A stretch of DNA of 64,000 bases from Fagopyrum homotropicum (Eukaryota; Streptophyta; Magnoliopsida; Caryophyllales; Polygonaceae). Below, piece after piece: positions 34,109 through 44,737 of the stretch. The notes under the pieces are model-generated. The model had not been told where the DNA came from. It saw only the letters and a program-made list of their open reading frames with translations, and did no database searches. The translations under genes were made by a program, and so were the position numbers. The stretch is taken from assembly GCA_033239125.1 (NCBI GenBank), contig BSWB01000008.1, forward strand, positions 10,818,001 through 10,882,000, written 5' to 3'. Position 1 is the stretch's first letter; each line of letters begins with the position of its first letter.

Positions 34109-35858
34109 TATTCGCCCAAAACATGCACACACAAAGCCTTAAATTTATAACTCAATCTAATCTCTTAAACTCCAAGCGAACCCACAATGTACGGGTCGTT
34201 TCGTAGAAAGGAAAGTTTTCCGAGGTCGAACACAAGGACTGAGGTGAAATTAAACCATTCAATGACCATAGATAGTGCAAATCTAAACTAAGAGATGAGA
34301 AAGGAATAAAGAAATGAAAATCACAATGTTTTTGGTTGTTTTTTTAAGTGATCAAACAAGATCAAAAGATATGCAAAACAAACAAACAAACAACACACAA
34401 ACACAAGGATAGATGATAAGGGTAAGAGGTGCGGATTCTAGAGATCAAGAATTCTGGATATGGCATTGGACTCAAGCTTCTAATCATCAAAGTATAAAGT
34501 TGGGGTTGTTGGGAAGGAGTGTTTCTCTCATAGGAACAATTACCGGGTAAGTCTCATGTTCCACTAGTCTCAAATCTAAATCCTATTACCGGATAAGTCT
34601 CAAGGAGTTAAGGTCGAGAATTTTACACAAACCGGGCCACTACCTAAGGGCCAAACCCTCCTTACCGGGTAAGTCTCGGAAAAGGTAAGTCTTAAGCAAC
34701 GATCTTAGCACACTCAATCCAATAGCGGCTTTTTTGGCTCACTACTATCTAGAGTTCATCATCTTCTATATCTAAGAGTGGAAATCACCGGGTAAGTCTT
34801 AGTCCTCATTTAGTTTGCTAGCAAAGGTCACCCTAAGCTAGATTAAGCTCAACAAACACTAGGATTTCACCAAATCTACATCCTAATATCCGGATTAATC
34901 AACGTAAGGACAATAGCACAATAATCTCGGGTGGATCATGAACATCTCGGCCAAAATGGCATGAAGAACAAGCCGAGATCTTAAACCGAGCTAGGTTTTC
35001 GAACACAAAATCATCCTAAGCTAACATGCGAGTCCATACAATCATCATCAAAGCCATAACCATCACTCCATCACCCTAGAATCACAACTATTCAACCAAT
35101 AACATAGATTTCAAGATCAAATATCATCATACAAGCATGCATGCATTCCATAGCAAGATAATGAAGATAAGAACAATGAAAGAAGGTTACTTAGCTGGAA
35201 TAGAAGTTTACACAAGTCTCATAATGCTTCAAGATCCAAACTTACAAGCTACACAAGAACCTCACTCAAAACCACTCAACCCACTCTAGATCATCAAGAT
35301 TGATAATGTTATACACTAATCTCCCCCAAAAACACCCACAAGGGGCTTGGAAGAGAGTTGCAAGAAGGGAGAAGAGATCCCAAAAACAGCCTGCAATGCA
35401 ACTCAAGTACTCCAAGGGAAGGCAAAGGTCGGACATAGAGAAAGTGTGCCATGTGTCGAGGCTGTCCAGAGAGGAATCTCGATTGGACATGAATCCATCT
35501 CGGGCGAGATACACTTGTCTTGGACCAAGATTGCACTAATTTAGCCCTAATCATCACTTTAACATGAATTTATCCAAGCCTTGCACCAACTAGGGTCCTT
35601 GCCTTCATCTTTTCTCCGAACATGAGTCTTTTAGAACCTCGAATCCGGACCATCATGAGGTTTAAACTTGAATGTAGCAATATTGTTTCAAAGATCCCCA
35701 AAATACCGATAAAACCGACAAAAGCTTGTGTAGACACCATTTCTAGCAATATGACTCGATTAAGCGTAAATGTCGCAAACTAGTGCGGAATCATGAATGA
35801 ATAAAGGGAAAAACTAACTAAAATAATGCCTAAACTAGTGTCATAAATCATGTCATCA
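34109..35858 (-). repeat. Array LTR 2
   Basis: The 1750 bp copy starts TATTCGCCCAAAACATGC and ends AAATCATGTCATCA. Phased words are at 34542, 34588, 34664 and 34787. The dyad is ATCTCGGGCGAGAT at 35497-35510. It provides the empty site for the solo LTR inserted in LTR 1. Confidence 0.82.
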
Positions 35859-36723
35859 AAATACCGCATACTTGCCACTTGCTCGCCCCCGAGCAAGGTT
35901 CAAGCCTAAGCTACGAGATGGCATGAGTTATGAATCCGGAAAAATAGAACATCTTTTTGCAATTGTGCTTCTATACATAGATCACCTCCATAGTGATGTT
36001 TCATGCCAAAGGATGAACAAATCATGTATCAAAGGAACAAAGGCAAGAAAAGACAATCACACTTAACTCGAAAACATATATGCAAAGCAAATCGAAAATA
36101 TCTAGAATGATCATGAGAATATCAAATCTAAATTACTAAGTCAAAACACATGTGCATAAAGGTCTTATAGACTTAAGAAAGAAGAGGCCATGAAACGTGT
36201 TAATAGGTGGGAAATCTTAGGTCATGTGGTGCAAATCCGGGAAAAGAACAAAAAACCACAACTTTATTTTTGTTCATCAACCACCATAAGTTTACATTTT
36301 CTCCTTCTTTTTCTTTTCTTTCGTTTCTTTTTCTTTTATTTTTTATTCACTTGAGGAAATGGCATTGGTGCACAAAAGCCGAAACCTTGGTGATTAGTGG
36401 TCCTCGGAAATTTTCCCAGGTGCCTCACACCTGATGCACATACCAAGTCTCGTTAGGACAATTGGTTAATCCGACTTTGGCAAAACACAAACACCCGATT
36501 ATGTGAATGGTGCCGAGTTACTTGTCATCAAAACCAAAGTCCCCAAACCTATATTTTTTCCACACTTTTCACAACACTTTAAACCACTTCATTCGCAACA
36601 TTACCCCATACTTGCTTTTCACACACTCAACACACTAACATGATCCTAATTTCCGGATGGGTCAAAAGAGGTAAAAAAAACTTTAGAATGGAAGACAAAT
36701 CCGAGGCAAGAGTACCAAGAACT
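35859..36723 (-). other. Array internal segment 2 (non-coding)
   Basis: It is 865 bp and colinear with internal segment 1. The hairpin is at 35878-35897 (CTTGCTCG/CGAGCAAG with a CCCC loop). The decayed primer site at 36700-36723 matches the tRNA-Asp-type site of the long Athila element at about 17 of 24 bases and keeps the TGG. Confidence 0.75.
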
Positions 36724-38484
36724 TATTCTCCCAAAACGTGCACACACAAAGTCTTAAATTTATAACTCAATCTAATCTCCTAAACTCCTAGAGAACCCAC
36801 AACGTACGGGTCGTTTCGTAGAATGGTAAGTATTTCGAGGTCGAACACAAGGACTGAGGTGAAACTAAACCATTCAGTGACCATAAATAGTGCAAATCTA
36901 AACTAAGAGATGAGAAAGGAATAAAGAAATGAAAATCACAATGTTTTTGGTTGGTTTTTGAGGTGATCAAACAAGATCAAAAGATATAGAAAACAAACAA
37001 ACAACACACAAACACTAGGATAGGTGATATGGGTAAGAAGTGCGAATTCTAGAGATCAAGAATTCCGGATATGGCATTGGACTCAAAATTCTAATCGTCA
37101 AAGGATAAAGTTGCGGTTGCTCGAAAGGAGTGTTTCTCTAATGGGAACAATTAGTGGGTAAGTCTCATGTTCCACTAGTCTCAAACCTAAGTCCTATTAC
37201 CGGGTAAGTCTCAAGGAGCTAAGGTCCAGAATTTTACACAAACCAGGCCACTACCTAAGGGTCAAACCCCTGCTTACTGGGTAAGTCTCGGAAAAGGTAA
37301 TTCTTAGGCAACGATCCTAGAACACTCAATCCAATAGTTGATTTTTTGGCTCACTACTACCTAGAGTTCATCATCTTCTATATCTAAGAGCGGAAATTAC
37401 CGGGTAAGTTTCATTCCTCAATTAGTTTGCTAGCAAAGGTCACCCTAAGCTAGATTAAGCTCAACACATAATAGGGTTTCAATAAATCTACATCCTAACA
37501 TCCGGATTTATCAACGTAAGGACAACAACACAATAATCTCGGGTGGATCATGAACATCTCGGCTGAAATGGCATGAAGAACATGCCAAGATCTTAAATTG
37601 AGCTAGGTTTTCGAGCACAAAATCATCATACGCTAACATGCAAGTCCATACAATCATCATCGAAGTCATAACCATCATTCTATCAGCCTAGAATCACAAT
37701 TATTTTGCCAATTAACATAGATTTCAAGATCAAACATCGTCATACATGCATGCATGCATTCCATAGCAAGATAATGAACATAAGAACAATGGAAGAAGGT
37801 TACTTAGTTGGAATATAAGTTTACACAAGTCTCACAATGCTTCAAGAGCAGGTTCAAGATCCAAACTTACAAGCTACACAAGAACCTCACTCAAAACCAC
37901 TCAACCCACTCTAGATCTTTAAGATTGATAATGTTCTACACTCATCTCCCCCAAGAACACCCACAAGAGGCTTGGAAGAGATCTGCAAGAAGGGAGAAGA
38001 GATCCCCAAAATAGCCTGCATAGGAACTCAAGTACTCCAAGGGAAGGAAAAGGTCGGACATAGAGAAAGTGTGCCATTTGTCGAGGCTGTCTAGAGAGGA
38101 ATCTCGGTTGGCCATGAATCCATCTTGGTCGAGATACACTTGCCTTGGACCGAGAATGCACTAATTCAGCCCTAATCATCACTTTAACATGAGTTTGTCC
38201 AAGCCTTGCACCAACTAGGGTCCTTGCCATCATCTTTTCTCTGAACACGAGTCTTTTGAAACCTCGAATCCGGACCATCATGACGCTTGAATCTTGAATG
38301 TATCAATAATGTATCAAAGATCCCCAAAATACCTACAAAACCGACAAAATCTCGTGTAGACACCATTTCTAGCAATATGACTCGATTAAGCGTAAATTTC
38401 ACGAACTAGTGCGGAATCATGCATGAATTAAGGGAAAAACGAACCAAAAGAATGCCTAAACTAGTGTCATAAATCATGTCATCA
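36724..38484 (-). repeat. Array LTR 3
   Basis: The 1761 bp copy starts TATTCTCCCAAAACGTGC and ends AAATCATGTCATCA, followed by CTTCC. Phased words are at 37153, 37199, 37276 and 37399. The dyad here is partly decayed (ATCTTGGTCGAGAT at 38122-38135). In element sense this is the 5'-most LTR of the array. Confidence 0.82.
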
Positions 38485-38869
38485 CTTCCTATTATTCCAT
38501 ATTTTCATTCCATTATTCATCTTCTTATCTATCCATGATCATTCCATCAAACTCACGTTCTTTGTGTTTGAGTTTCACTAATCTCGGCCTTACCATACAT
38601 ATCTCGCCCGGGATTTGCACTAGGATTTGCTTATGCCATTCTCTTCATGAACTTCAGTCTAGATCAGGAAACTACGGCATCAACACCGCATTATTTTTCT
38701 TCAACAAAGAGAACAAGAACCCGAATCTGGATTTAGCAGGATGAAGACCATATTTTGTCGGAGAAGGTAGGTAACTTACACCGGTGGAGGTGGCTTTCAC
38801 CGGAGTTGATAAAGACTTCGGCTGTAGAAGATTTGACCAAAGAAACAAAAAGGGTGAGGTCAGAGTGAG
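38485..38869. other. Spacer between the array and the next Tekay LTR
   Basis: No gene is visible. AATCTCGGCC and ATCTCGCCCGGGAT near 38588-38616 resemble the dyad words of the Athila LTRs. GGTAGGTAACTTACACCGG near 38767 resembles Tekay leader words. It may therefore be a mixture of old LTR fragments. Confidence 0.4.
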
Positions 38870-39120
38870 TGTAATACCTAGAAATTTTTTATTTCCGATA
38901 AATTTCGAATCCAACCGGATTTTTGACCGGTTTGGACTTCTCCTATATGCTTATCATTTTTTTGTGATATAGTGTTCATGATTTTCCAATCTTTCATCAT
39001 TTTATGTGAGGAATCTACTCATATAAATTTGGTACCTTTAAGTTAATCCATCCGGGCCCATTAGGACATGTCATCCGGGCCCATTATGAAGCGGGTTAAA
39101 GCCAACTTTTTCTCTTCTTT

Positions 39121-39590
39121 CACGTAACTTGCAGTCTCTTCCTCATGTACATTCAACCTTCTTCTCGTCCCCTATCAATCTTCCTCATGTGCAGCAACGC
39201 CACTCGCTCACGTATAGTCACCGACAGCCCCCTTTGTCTTCTCTCATTCTTGCTGGCTGAAGGCAACAACCCCTCTGGCATTCATCTTCGAATAACGACA
39301 ACCTCTTCCTGGATTTGTCGAAAACAACAAACATCAAGACTCTTATTTCACGTAACTAGCAGTCTCATCCTCATGTACATTCAACTTCTTCTCATCCCCT
39401 ATCAATCTTCCTCATGTGCAGCAACGCCAACTGATCCTTCATCTTCCCTCGTTCACGTACAATCGTCCGCAACCCCCTTTGTCTTCTATTGTTCTTGCCG
39501 GCCGAAGGCAACAACCCCTCTTGCATCCGTCTACAAACAACGACGACCTGTTCTTGGATTTGTCGACAAAATCATCCATCAACACTCTTC
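39121..39590. repeat. Tandem duplication, two units of about 230 bp
   Basis: Unit 1 (39121-39348) and unit 2 (39349-39590) both begin CACGTAACT and proceed through CTCATGTACATTCAAC, CCTATCAATCTTCCTCATGT and GGATTTGTCGA. Unit 2 carries a short extra stretch after GCAACGCCA. It lies within the truncated Tekay LTR leader region. Confidence 0.8.
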
Positions 39591-39828
39591 TATGCAAGGA
39601 CTTCACAAGCAGCCACCATCGACGCTGAATCGGTTCTCTCCTCGCCTTTTGCACACACCAGGCCGACGTCAGCAACGAGGAAGTCTCGACCACCCTCTCC
39701 TATTCATTGTGAGTCCAACAACTAGAGTGGAGAACCCAACAGTCAGGAGCCTTTTTGGTGCACAATTGGCGCTGTTCTTCCCTTGGTGTACAACAATCGA
39801 TGTAGTAGCCAATTTGGCTACCCGTAGT

Positions 39829-39918
39829 TGCGCCTAGAACTTGGCCGCGGGTGCGCTTAGAACCTTGCCGCGGGTGCGCCTCGACCTGGCCATGGGTGCG
39901 CATCAACCACGTTGCGGG
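39829..39918. repeat. 22-23 bp minisatellite, four units
   Basis: Units begin TGCGCCTAGAAC, TGCGCTTAGAAC, TGCGCCTCGACC and TGCGCATCAACC and each ends in a GGG, mostly as GCGGG. They span 39829-39851, 39852-39874, 39875-39896 and 39897-39918, with a partial fifth unit after. Confidence 0.8.
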
Positions 39919-40066
39919 TGTGCCTCCATGGACAGTGGCCACATCTTCTTTTTCTTCCTCGTGCATGCTAGCGGTTCGAGCCTTGTTAATCAGGTAAGAA
40001 CCTCAACTCTCTTCATTGCCTTTCTCTCCATGTATATACACTGATGGGAGCCTAAAATGTGTCTTA

Positions 40067-40344
40067 GGGCCCATTTGGTTTTAAGTCCGGAATTGGAAAC
40101 GAATCTAGTCCATACGTATACCCTTGTTCATGAAAGTTTTTGGAATCATTCCTTGTGGTTTAAAGTAATTTAAGAAGAGTTTGATTACTTTTGATACCCT
40201 ATAGAGAAACAAAATGTGGGGAAGCAAGTGCATTTGCATTAAACCACAAGGAATGATTCCAAAAATTTTATGAATAAGGATATGCATATGAACTAATTCG
40301 TTTCCATTCCGTTTCCGTTTCCGGAGTTGGAACCAAATGGGCCC
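40067..40344. mobile_element. Tourist-like MITE (PIF/Harbinger type), 278 bp
   Basis: The terminal inverted repeat is GGGCCCATTTGGTT at both ends, flanked by TTA duplications at 40064-40066 and 40345-40347. This is the signature of PIF/Harbinger MITEs. Nearly the whole element is palindromic, including a perfect 27 bp inverted repeat (40137-40163 with 40239-40265, core TGGAATCATTCCTTGTGG). It encodes nothing. Confidence 0.88.
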
Positions 40345-40495
40345 TTAATCTCTTTCATAACAACCATGGAGTAAACTAAAGGAGATGCTTTATTTCTAAT
40401 TTTCAAGGGGTGACGAACAACAAACTTTGGGTCCAGATTTGGGTAAGAAAAACTCTTCCTTTGTGGCTGAACTTTGGATATGTTAAAGTTAGGAT

Positions 40496-42170
40496 TGTAA
40501 GACCCCAATTTTGCCTTCACCGCCCCCGCGGTGAAGAAGGCCGCCCCCTACGGCTGACGACAAATCCCGTCCGATCTTTCTTTCGTCCTTTTTATCTTCC
40601 TTCCATAGATAGAATATCGATATTCTATTTTATGGGCCGGTTACCTTATCTTCTTTCCAACCCTAGACGCCCTTTCTGTCTATCTTTCCAGCCCATCCCT
40701 ATATATTCCTGTCTTTTCCTCTTTTCCCTGTTTCTTGCTTACGTCTTCTTCAACCCTAAGAGCTGCAGCCGTTCCCTTGCTTCGTGCAACCTTGCTGAAC
40801 GTGTAAGTTCATCTCTTCTGGTTTTTTTTATCACGTTCTTATAGTTGCTGCATGCCTTATCCTTATGTTTTTTTCTTCTTCGTTCTTCTCTTTTCTTCTT
40901 CTCCAAGGATCAAGCTTGAGCCTTGATCTTGTGGAGCGTTCCGTTGTTGATCCTTTGATATTCACAAGCTCCCTTTGTTGAGTTGTGATGTGTGTGTGCA
41001 CTGAGTAGAGCAAGCTTTGTCCCTTGTTGCGTTCCTTGCTGTCGAAGGAGTCGACAATGCTTCTGCACTTTAAACCGCCCCCGCGCCTCTACTTTGCCGC
41101 CCCCGCGCCTGGTCCAGCCGCCCCTGCGTTTCCTCTGCAATAACTCCCGTCTTTGGTGAGTTGCTTCCTTCCTTCCTTTCCTCATTCTTTTCTTGGTTTC
41201 TCCTGGTTGTTCCTTGTCCCCTGAGTTGCTGTAAGACTAAGGTTGAGGCCTTAGTTTGTGGAGATCTCTTAGAGATCATTGAGACTAGAAGTTATAGACT
41301 TCTAGCAACCGTTTCATTTCTAATTCGTGATGCTTGTGTGAATAGGCTTTCCTTGCTCCTTTCCTGAGGGAAACTGAGCTTTTCCTGAGTGTTCTTTGAG
41401 TCATTGCTGAGCTTTTGAGTTACCTTCGAGTGAGGTAAGCCCCTTCGACTTACTTAGCTTCATTCCGTATATTAGTTGGATTGTATTGGCTTGTTGTGTT
41501 GTTCATAATTGTTATAACGGATAACCGGAATAGGATTCACCCTTTGATACCTTAACTGGCCCAAGTGTATGACAACCGGGCGGTGACCACTTGTCTAGTT
41601 CTACAGGAGACTAGAATGTGCTCTTGCAACCCAGACCCGTAGGTAACGGATTGTACTAATCTATTCCTATTGGTAGACGGAAGCGGAGGCGAGTTTCGGG
41701 AGATTCTCGTGTGACAAAAGAAGTTGAATTAGTAATAGATAACCTTAAGAAAGATAATAACCGGTTGAGTGCAAGCATGCTATGTGTTTTCTTTACCTTA
41801 TGTGTGTTTGAGCCTTTACGCTCTTGCTAGTATCTAGAATGTTAGCTAACGGTTTATACCGTCGTTGTAGATGTTCCGCAGGTTCAAGATACTGCTGAGT
41901 GATCCGGATGGTGTTGTCAGTTGGGGTTCCCGTGCATTATAGGACGGGATCGGGTTTATGTTTTGTTGTTTCTTTTCTCTTTTGTTTTGAACTCTGCTGC
42001 AAGTCTTTTATGTTTTCCTTTGTTTAAACCTTTGTTTTATTATGAGTTTTGGTTTGAATTCATCTGCACCTTGTTGTAAGATTCGTTTGTTGTTGCTACT
42101 TTGAGGGTCGGGACCAGTTGTGCGGTCCTACCCCGTAGCGCTTCGAGTTCTTAGAACTTGGGGTGTTACA
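40496..42170 (+). mobile_element. Solo LTR of a second Tekay-like family (1675 bp)
   Basis: It begins TGTAAGACCCCAATTTTGCC and ends ACTTGGGGTGTTACA. Flanks AGGAT (40491-40495) and AGGAC (42171-42175) agree at four of five bases, with a transition difference. The same LTR start, TGTAAGACCCCAGTTTTGCC, follows the polypurine tract of the gag-pol remnant at 47711. The first 40 bp hold a perfect hairpin CTTCACCGC-CCCC-GCGGTGAAG (40515-40536), and CCGCCCC words recur at 41076-41130. Confidence 0.78.
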
Positions 42171-43412
42171 AGGACTTCATAGTAGAATATATCAAAAATT
42201 TAGAGGCATCTAGCGAGTGATTTAGGAGTTATAATTTTCCAAATTGGGACTTTAACTAGTTTTTGTAGTTCTTGCTGCAATATTCTAAGTCTTGGAAAAA
42301 CTACATGTTAATACAGTTTTGTGATTCAGAAATGAATGGGTTAGACATCTCTGATATACATGAATTTTTGATAAATTATATATGGGCATGCTTAGTATAT
42401 TGTATCAAGTTTTGAGAGCGATCCAATTATTAGATTTGGATTTATGATGTCCCGAAGTAGGGTGTAAACGTAGTTTGTAATAAGAAGATAATTTTGGCTA
42501 AGTATAGAATTGTGTGTTCTTGGAGATGACTTTGAGATTTGTTTGACTTTGTGGATTAGTATTGTCGGAATTTTATCATCCTAGCTAGCAGTAGACATGG
42601 CATTGTAAGTAAGTATGTATTCTTTAAATGTTTGGGATTTAGTAGTAGCATTTTAGTTGATCCTCATTTAGTTTATATAGGGAGTTTGAAAGTTGGAAAC
42701 CTTTCAAACTCATTAGATCCTTTCGTCTTAGATTTCTACATTATGCCTTTGGATTCTAGTAGAAGCTCATGAGACTTCATAGAGCCTTAAGGCTTTTCTG
42801 GATCCTAGGGGTAAAATTGTCTTTTTTATAGAAAATGGTTAGTTTTAGTACGTTTCTCATATATTCGTGTTTATCCTAGAAGCTGGAAATTTTTAGCTGT
42901 TGGATAATTTATATTGATCCAAGTTTCCTATTATGATCATGTAGTTGAGATCATACTCAGACGGGATTAAGTGTTATTGTTGATTGGACTTGAGTTGTTA
43001 TTGGTAAGTCCTTTGGGCTTACTTAACTAGCTTTCTGCATGTTGGTATGAACTATGATAGTGGTGTGTGAATTGTGTGTTTAATAATTATAACCTGACTA
43101 GGACGACATTGTTATTAATTTGGCACAAGTGTATGTATAAGGGGCAGTGGTATCACTACCCAACTTTGATATGAGACCGGGAGGTTCTCTGTGACTAGCC
43201 TAGACAGGCACACGGTGAGGTGCATCAGATCAGTCCTGTTGGTATACCGGGGCAGAGGTGAGGTTCGGGAAATCCTCATGCCACACCATAAGTTGAATTA
43301 GAAGTGAATAACATAATAAAAGATAATAAATGGATTTTTGTGTAAGCATGATGCATGCTTCATTTCCGTAATAACATGTGTGTGATATTGTAGTTCTTTT
43401 GATATATTAGAG

Positions 43413-44737
43413 TTTTTGAGGTTGTTAGAGCGCCAGCTGAGGCACATGAGCCAAAGCCCGACAATTGGTTGAAGGCTTTCGACCAGCTGAAGGTTCTCAC
43501 TTTCATGGGAAAGACTGGATTGGAGGTGGAGTAGTGGCTAGGACAGCTGGATACTGCTATGAAGGCTATTAGTTTCCTAGAGGGACGTCGAGTCAACATA
43601 GCACAGACGCTGCTGAAGGATCATGCTCATTCTTTGTGGAGGACCGTTCGTAGTAAGGTCACCAAATATGAGCAGATGAAGACGGTGATCAGAGATCGCT
43701 ACTGCCCTACAACTATGAGGAGATACCATCTTCAGGATTTCCTTGAGACTGGATTTGAGGATTTGCCTATTACTTAGAGCATGAGCAAGTTTCAGGATGA
43801 GTTGTATTTGTTGGGTCTGTCTGCACCACTTGAGGATCAGCATGTTTACCTTTTCTCTCGGAGGTTGACAGAGTCGACACGCTCTTATCTTGCTTGTTTC
43901 CATTGTGATTCTTTAATGGACTATCAGGATAAAGCTTCTGCTTACGAGAGAGACCGACCGGGTCAGAGGAGAGCTTCTCAGACAGGAGGTCCTGAGAAGA
44001 GACAAAAGACTGGATCAACCAATACTGGAGCTAGAGCAGCTGGTTTTGGACGTAGTCAGACGCTTGGACGTTCTGGTTTCCAGCAGAGTTCTGACAGAGG
44101 ATGGCAATGTAACAACTGCGGAGTAGCTGGATACATCCGAGCTGATTGCAAGAAACTAGCAGTGACTTGCTTTTCTTGTGGCAAGCCCGGACACAGAGCT
44201 GCCTTTTGCCGTCAAGGCAAGGCGCTATCACATCAGGATTCTTCACCTGCCAGTGTTGCTGGAGGAGGACAAAGATCTCAGTATCAACAGCAACAACATA
44301 GAGTTTTTAGTTCTACCGCTCCTCAAGGTTCCACTCCGGGACAAGGGAGAGGTAGAGGACGAGTTGGTGGATCTGCAAACACCATAGATGTATCAGCTAA
44401 AATGTATGAGTTGCGGAGTGTTGTAGAGCCGACAACGCCAACAACCACATGTACCATTCATATTAAGGGTTTTCCTGCCAGAGTTATTTTCGATACTGGT
44501 GCTACACATTCTTTTATATCTGATGCATGTGTACATAGATTGGCCTTAGTTATTGTAGAAGGTAGACCCTTCTTTATAGGACTACCCGATGGGGGTAAGA
44601 TTCGAGGTACACGAGAGGTTCGCGATTGCGCTATTAGATTGGGAGGTCGCGATTTCCCTGCTGAATTCTTCGTTATGTACTTAATACATGAAGAAGTTAT
44701 TCTGGGCATGGATTGGATGGATCGACATCGAGCAGTT
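43413..44737 (+). pseudogene. Second Tekay copy: Gag and protease remnant, N-terminus missing
   Basis: The frame enters in mid-Gag (NWLKAFDQLK) and reads WRTVRSKV, RDRYCPTTMRR and YLFSRRLTESTRSYLACF. Two CCHC knuckles follow (CNNCGVAGYIRADC and CFSCGKPGHRAAFC), then protease (IFDTGATHSFIS, VILGMDWM). TAG stops lie at 43532-43534, where the complete copy has a codon for His, and at 43776-43778. A small deletion near 44737, inside the segment matching AVLDIGRRT, shifts the frame. Compared with the complete Tekay, about 150 N-terminal residues, the leader and the primer site are gone. Confidence 0.87.

Larger units (their letters stand above)
28583..38484 (-). mobile_element. Tandem LTR-internal-LTR-internal-LTR array of a non-autonomous Athila relative
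   Basis: Three LTRs of 1751, 1750 and 1761 bp (the first after subtracting the nested Tekay LTR) alternate with two internal segments of 864 and 865 bp. The LTRs are homologous to those of the 11.1 kb Athila element at 52431-63578. The internals hold only a decayed tRNA-Asp-type primer site next to one LTR and the polypurine-side untranslated region next to the other, with no gag or pol. The array could come from recombination between LTRs of two copies, or from a small non-autonomous element in tandem. Confidence 0.8.
38870..43395 (+). mobile_element. Truncated Tekay-like LTR carrying a MITE and a foreign solo LTR
   Basis: It starts TGTAATACCTAGAAATTTT, like the sense start of the other Tekay LTRs. 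Its right part (42979-43290) is clearly homologous to the complete Tekay LTR: GGTAAGTCCTTTGGGCTTAC, GACCGGGAGGTTCTCTGTG and AAATCCTCATGCCACAC. Subtracting the MITE and solo LTR leaves about 2.56 kb. The expected end and primer site are missing; near 43395 the sequence passes straight into a gag fragment. No target-site duplication can be assigned. Confidence 0.68.

Noticed and set aside
32627..38281. Similar 80-120 codon frames in each array LTR (for example 32627-32899, 35266-35514, 37919-38281)
   Set aside because: They recur because the LTRs are homologous. Reading frames and ends are not conserved, so they are not genes.
39145..39837. 230-codon open frame
   Set aside because: It crosses a tandem DNA duplication in different frames, so the peptide is not repeated. 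Composition is low-complexity Ser/Thr/Pro and lies in LTR leader sequence.
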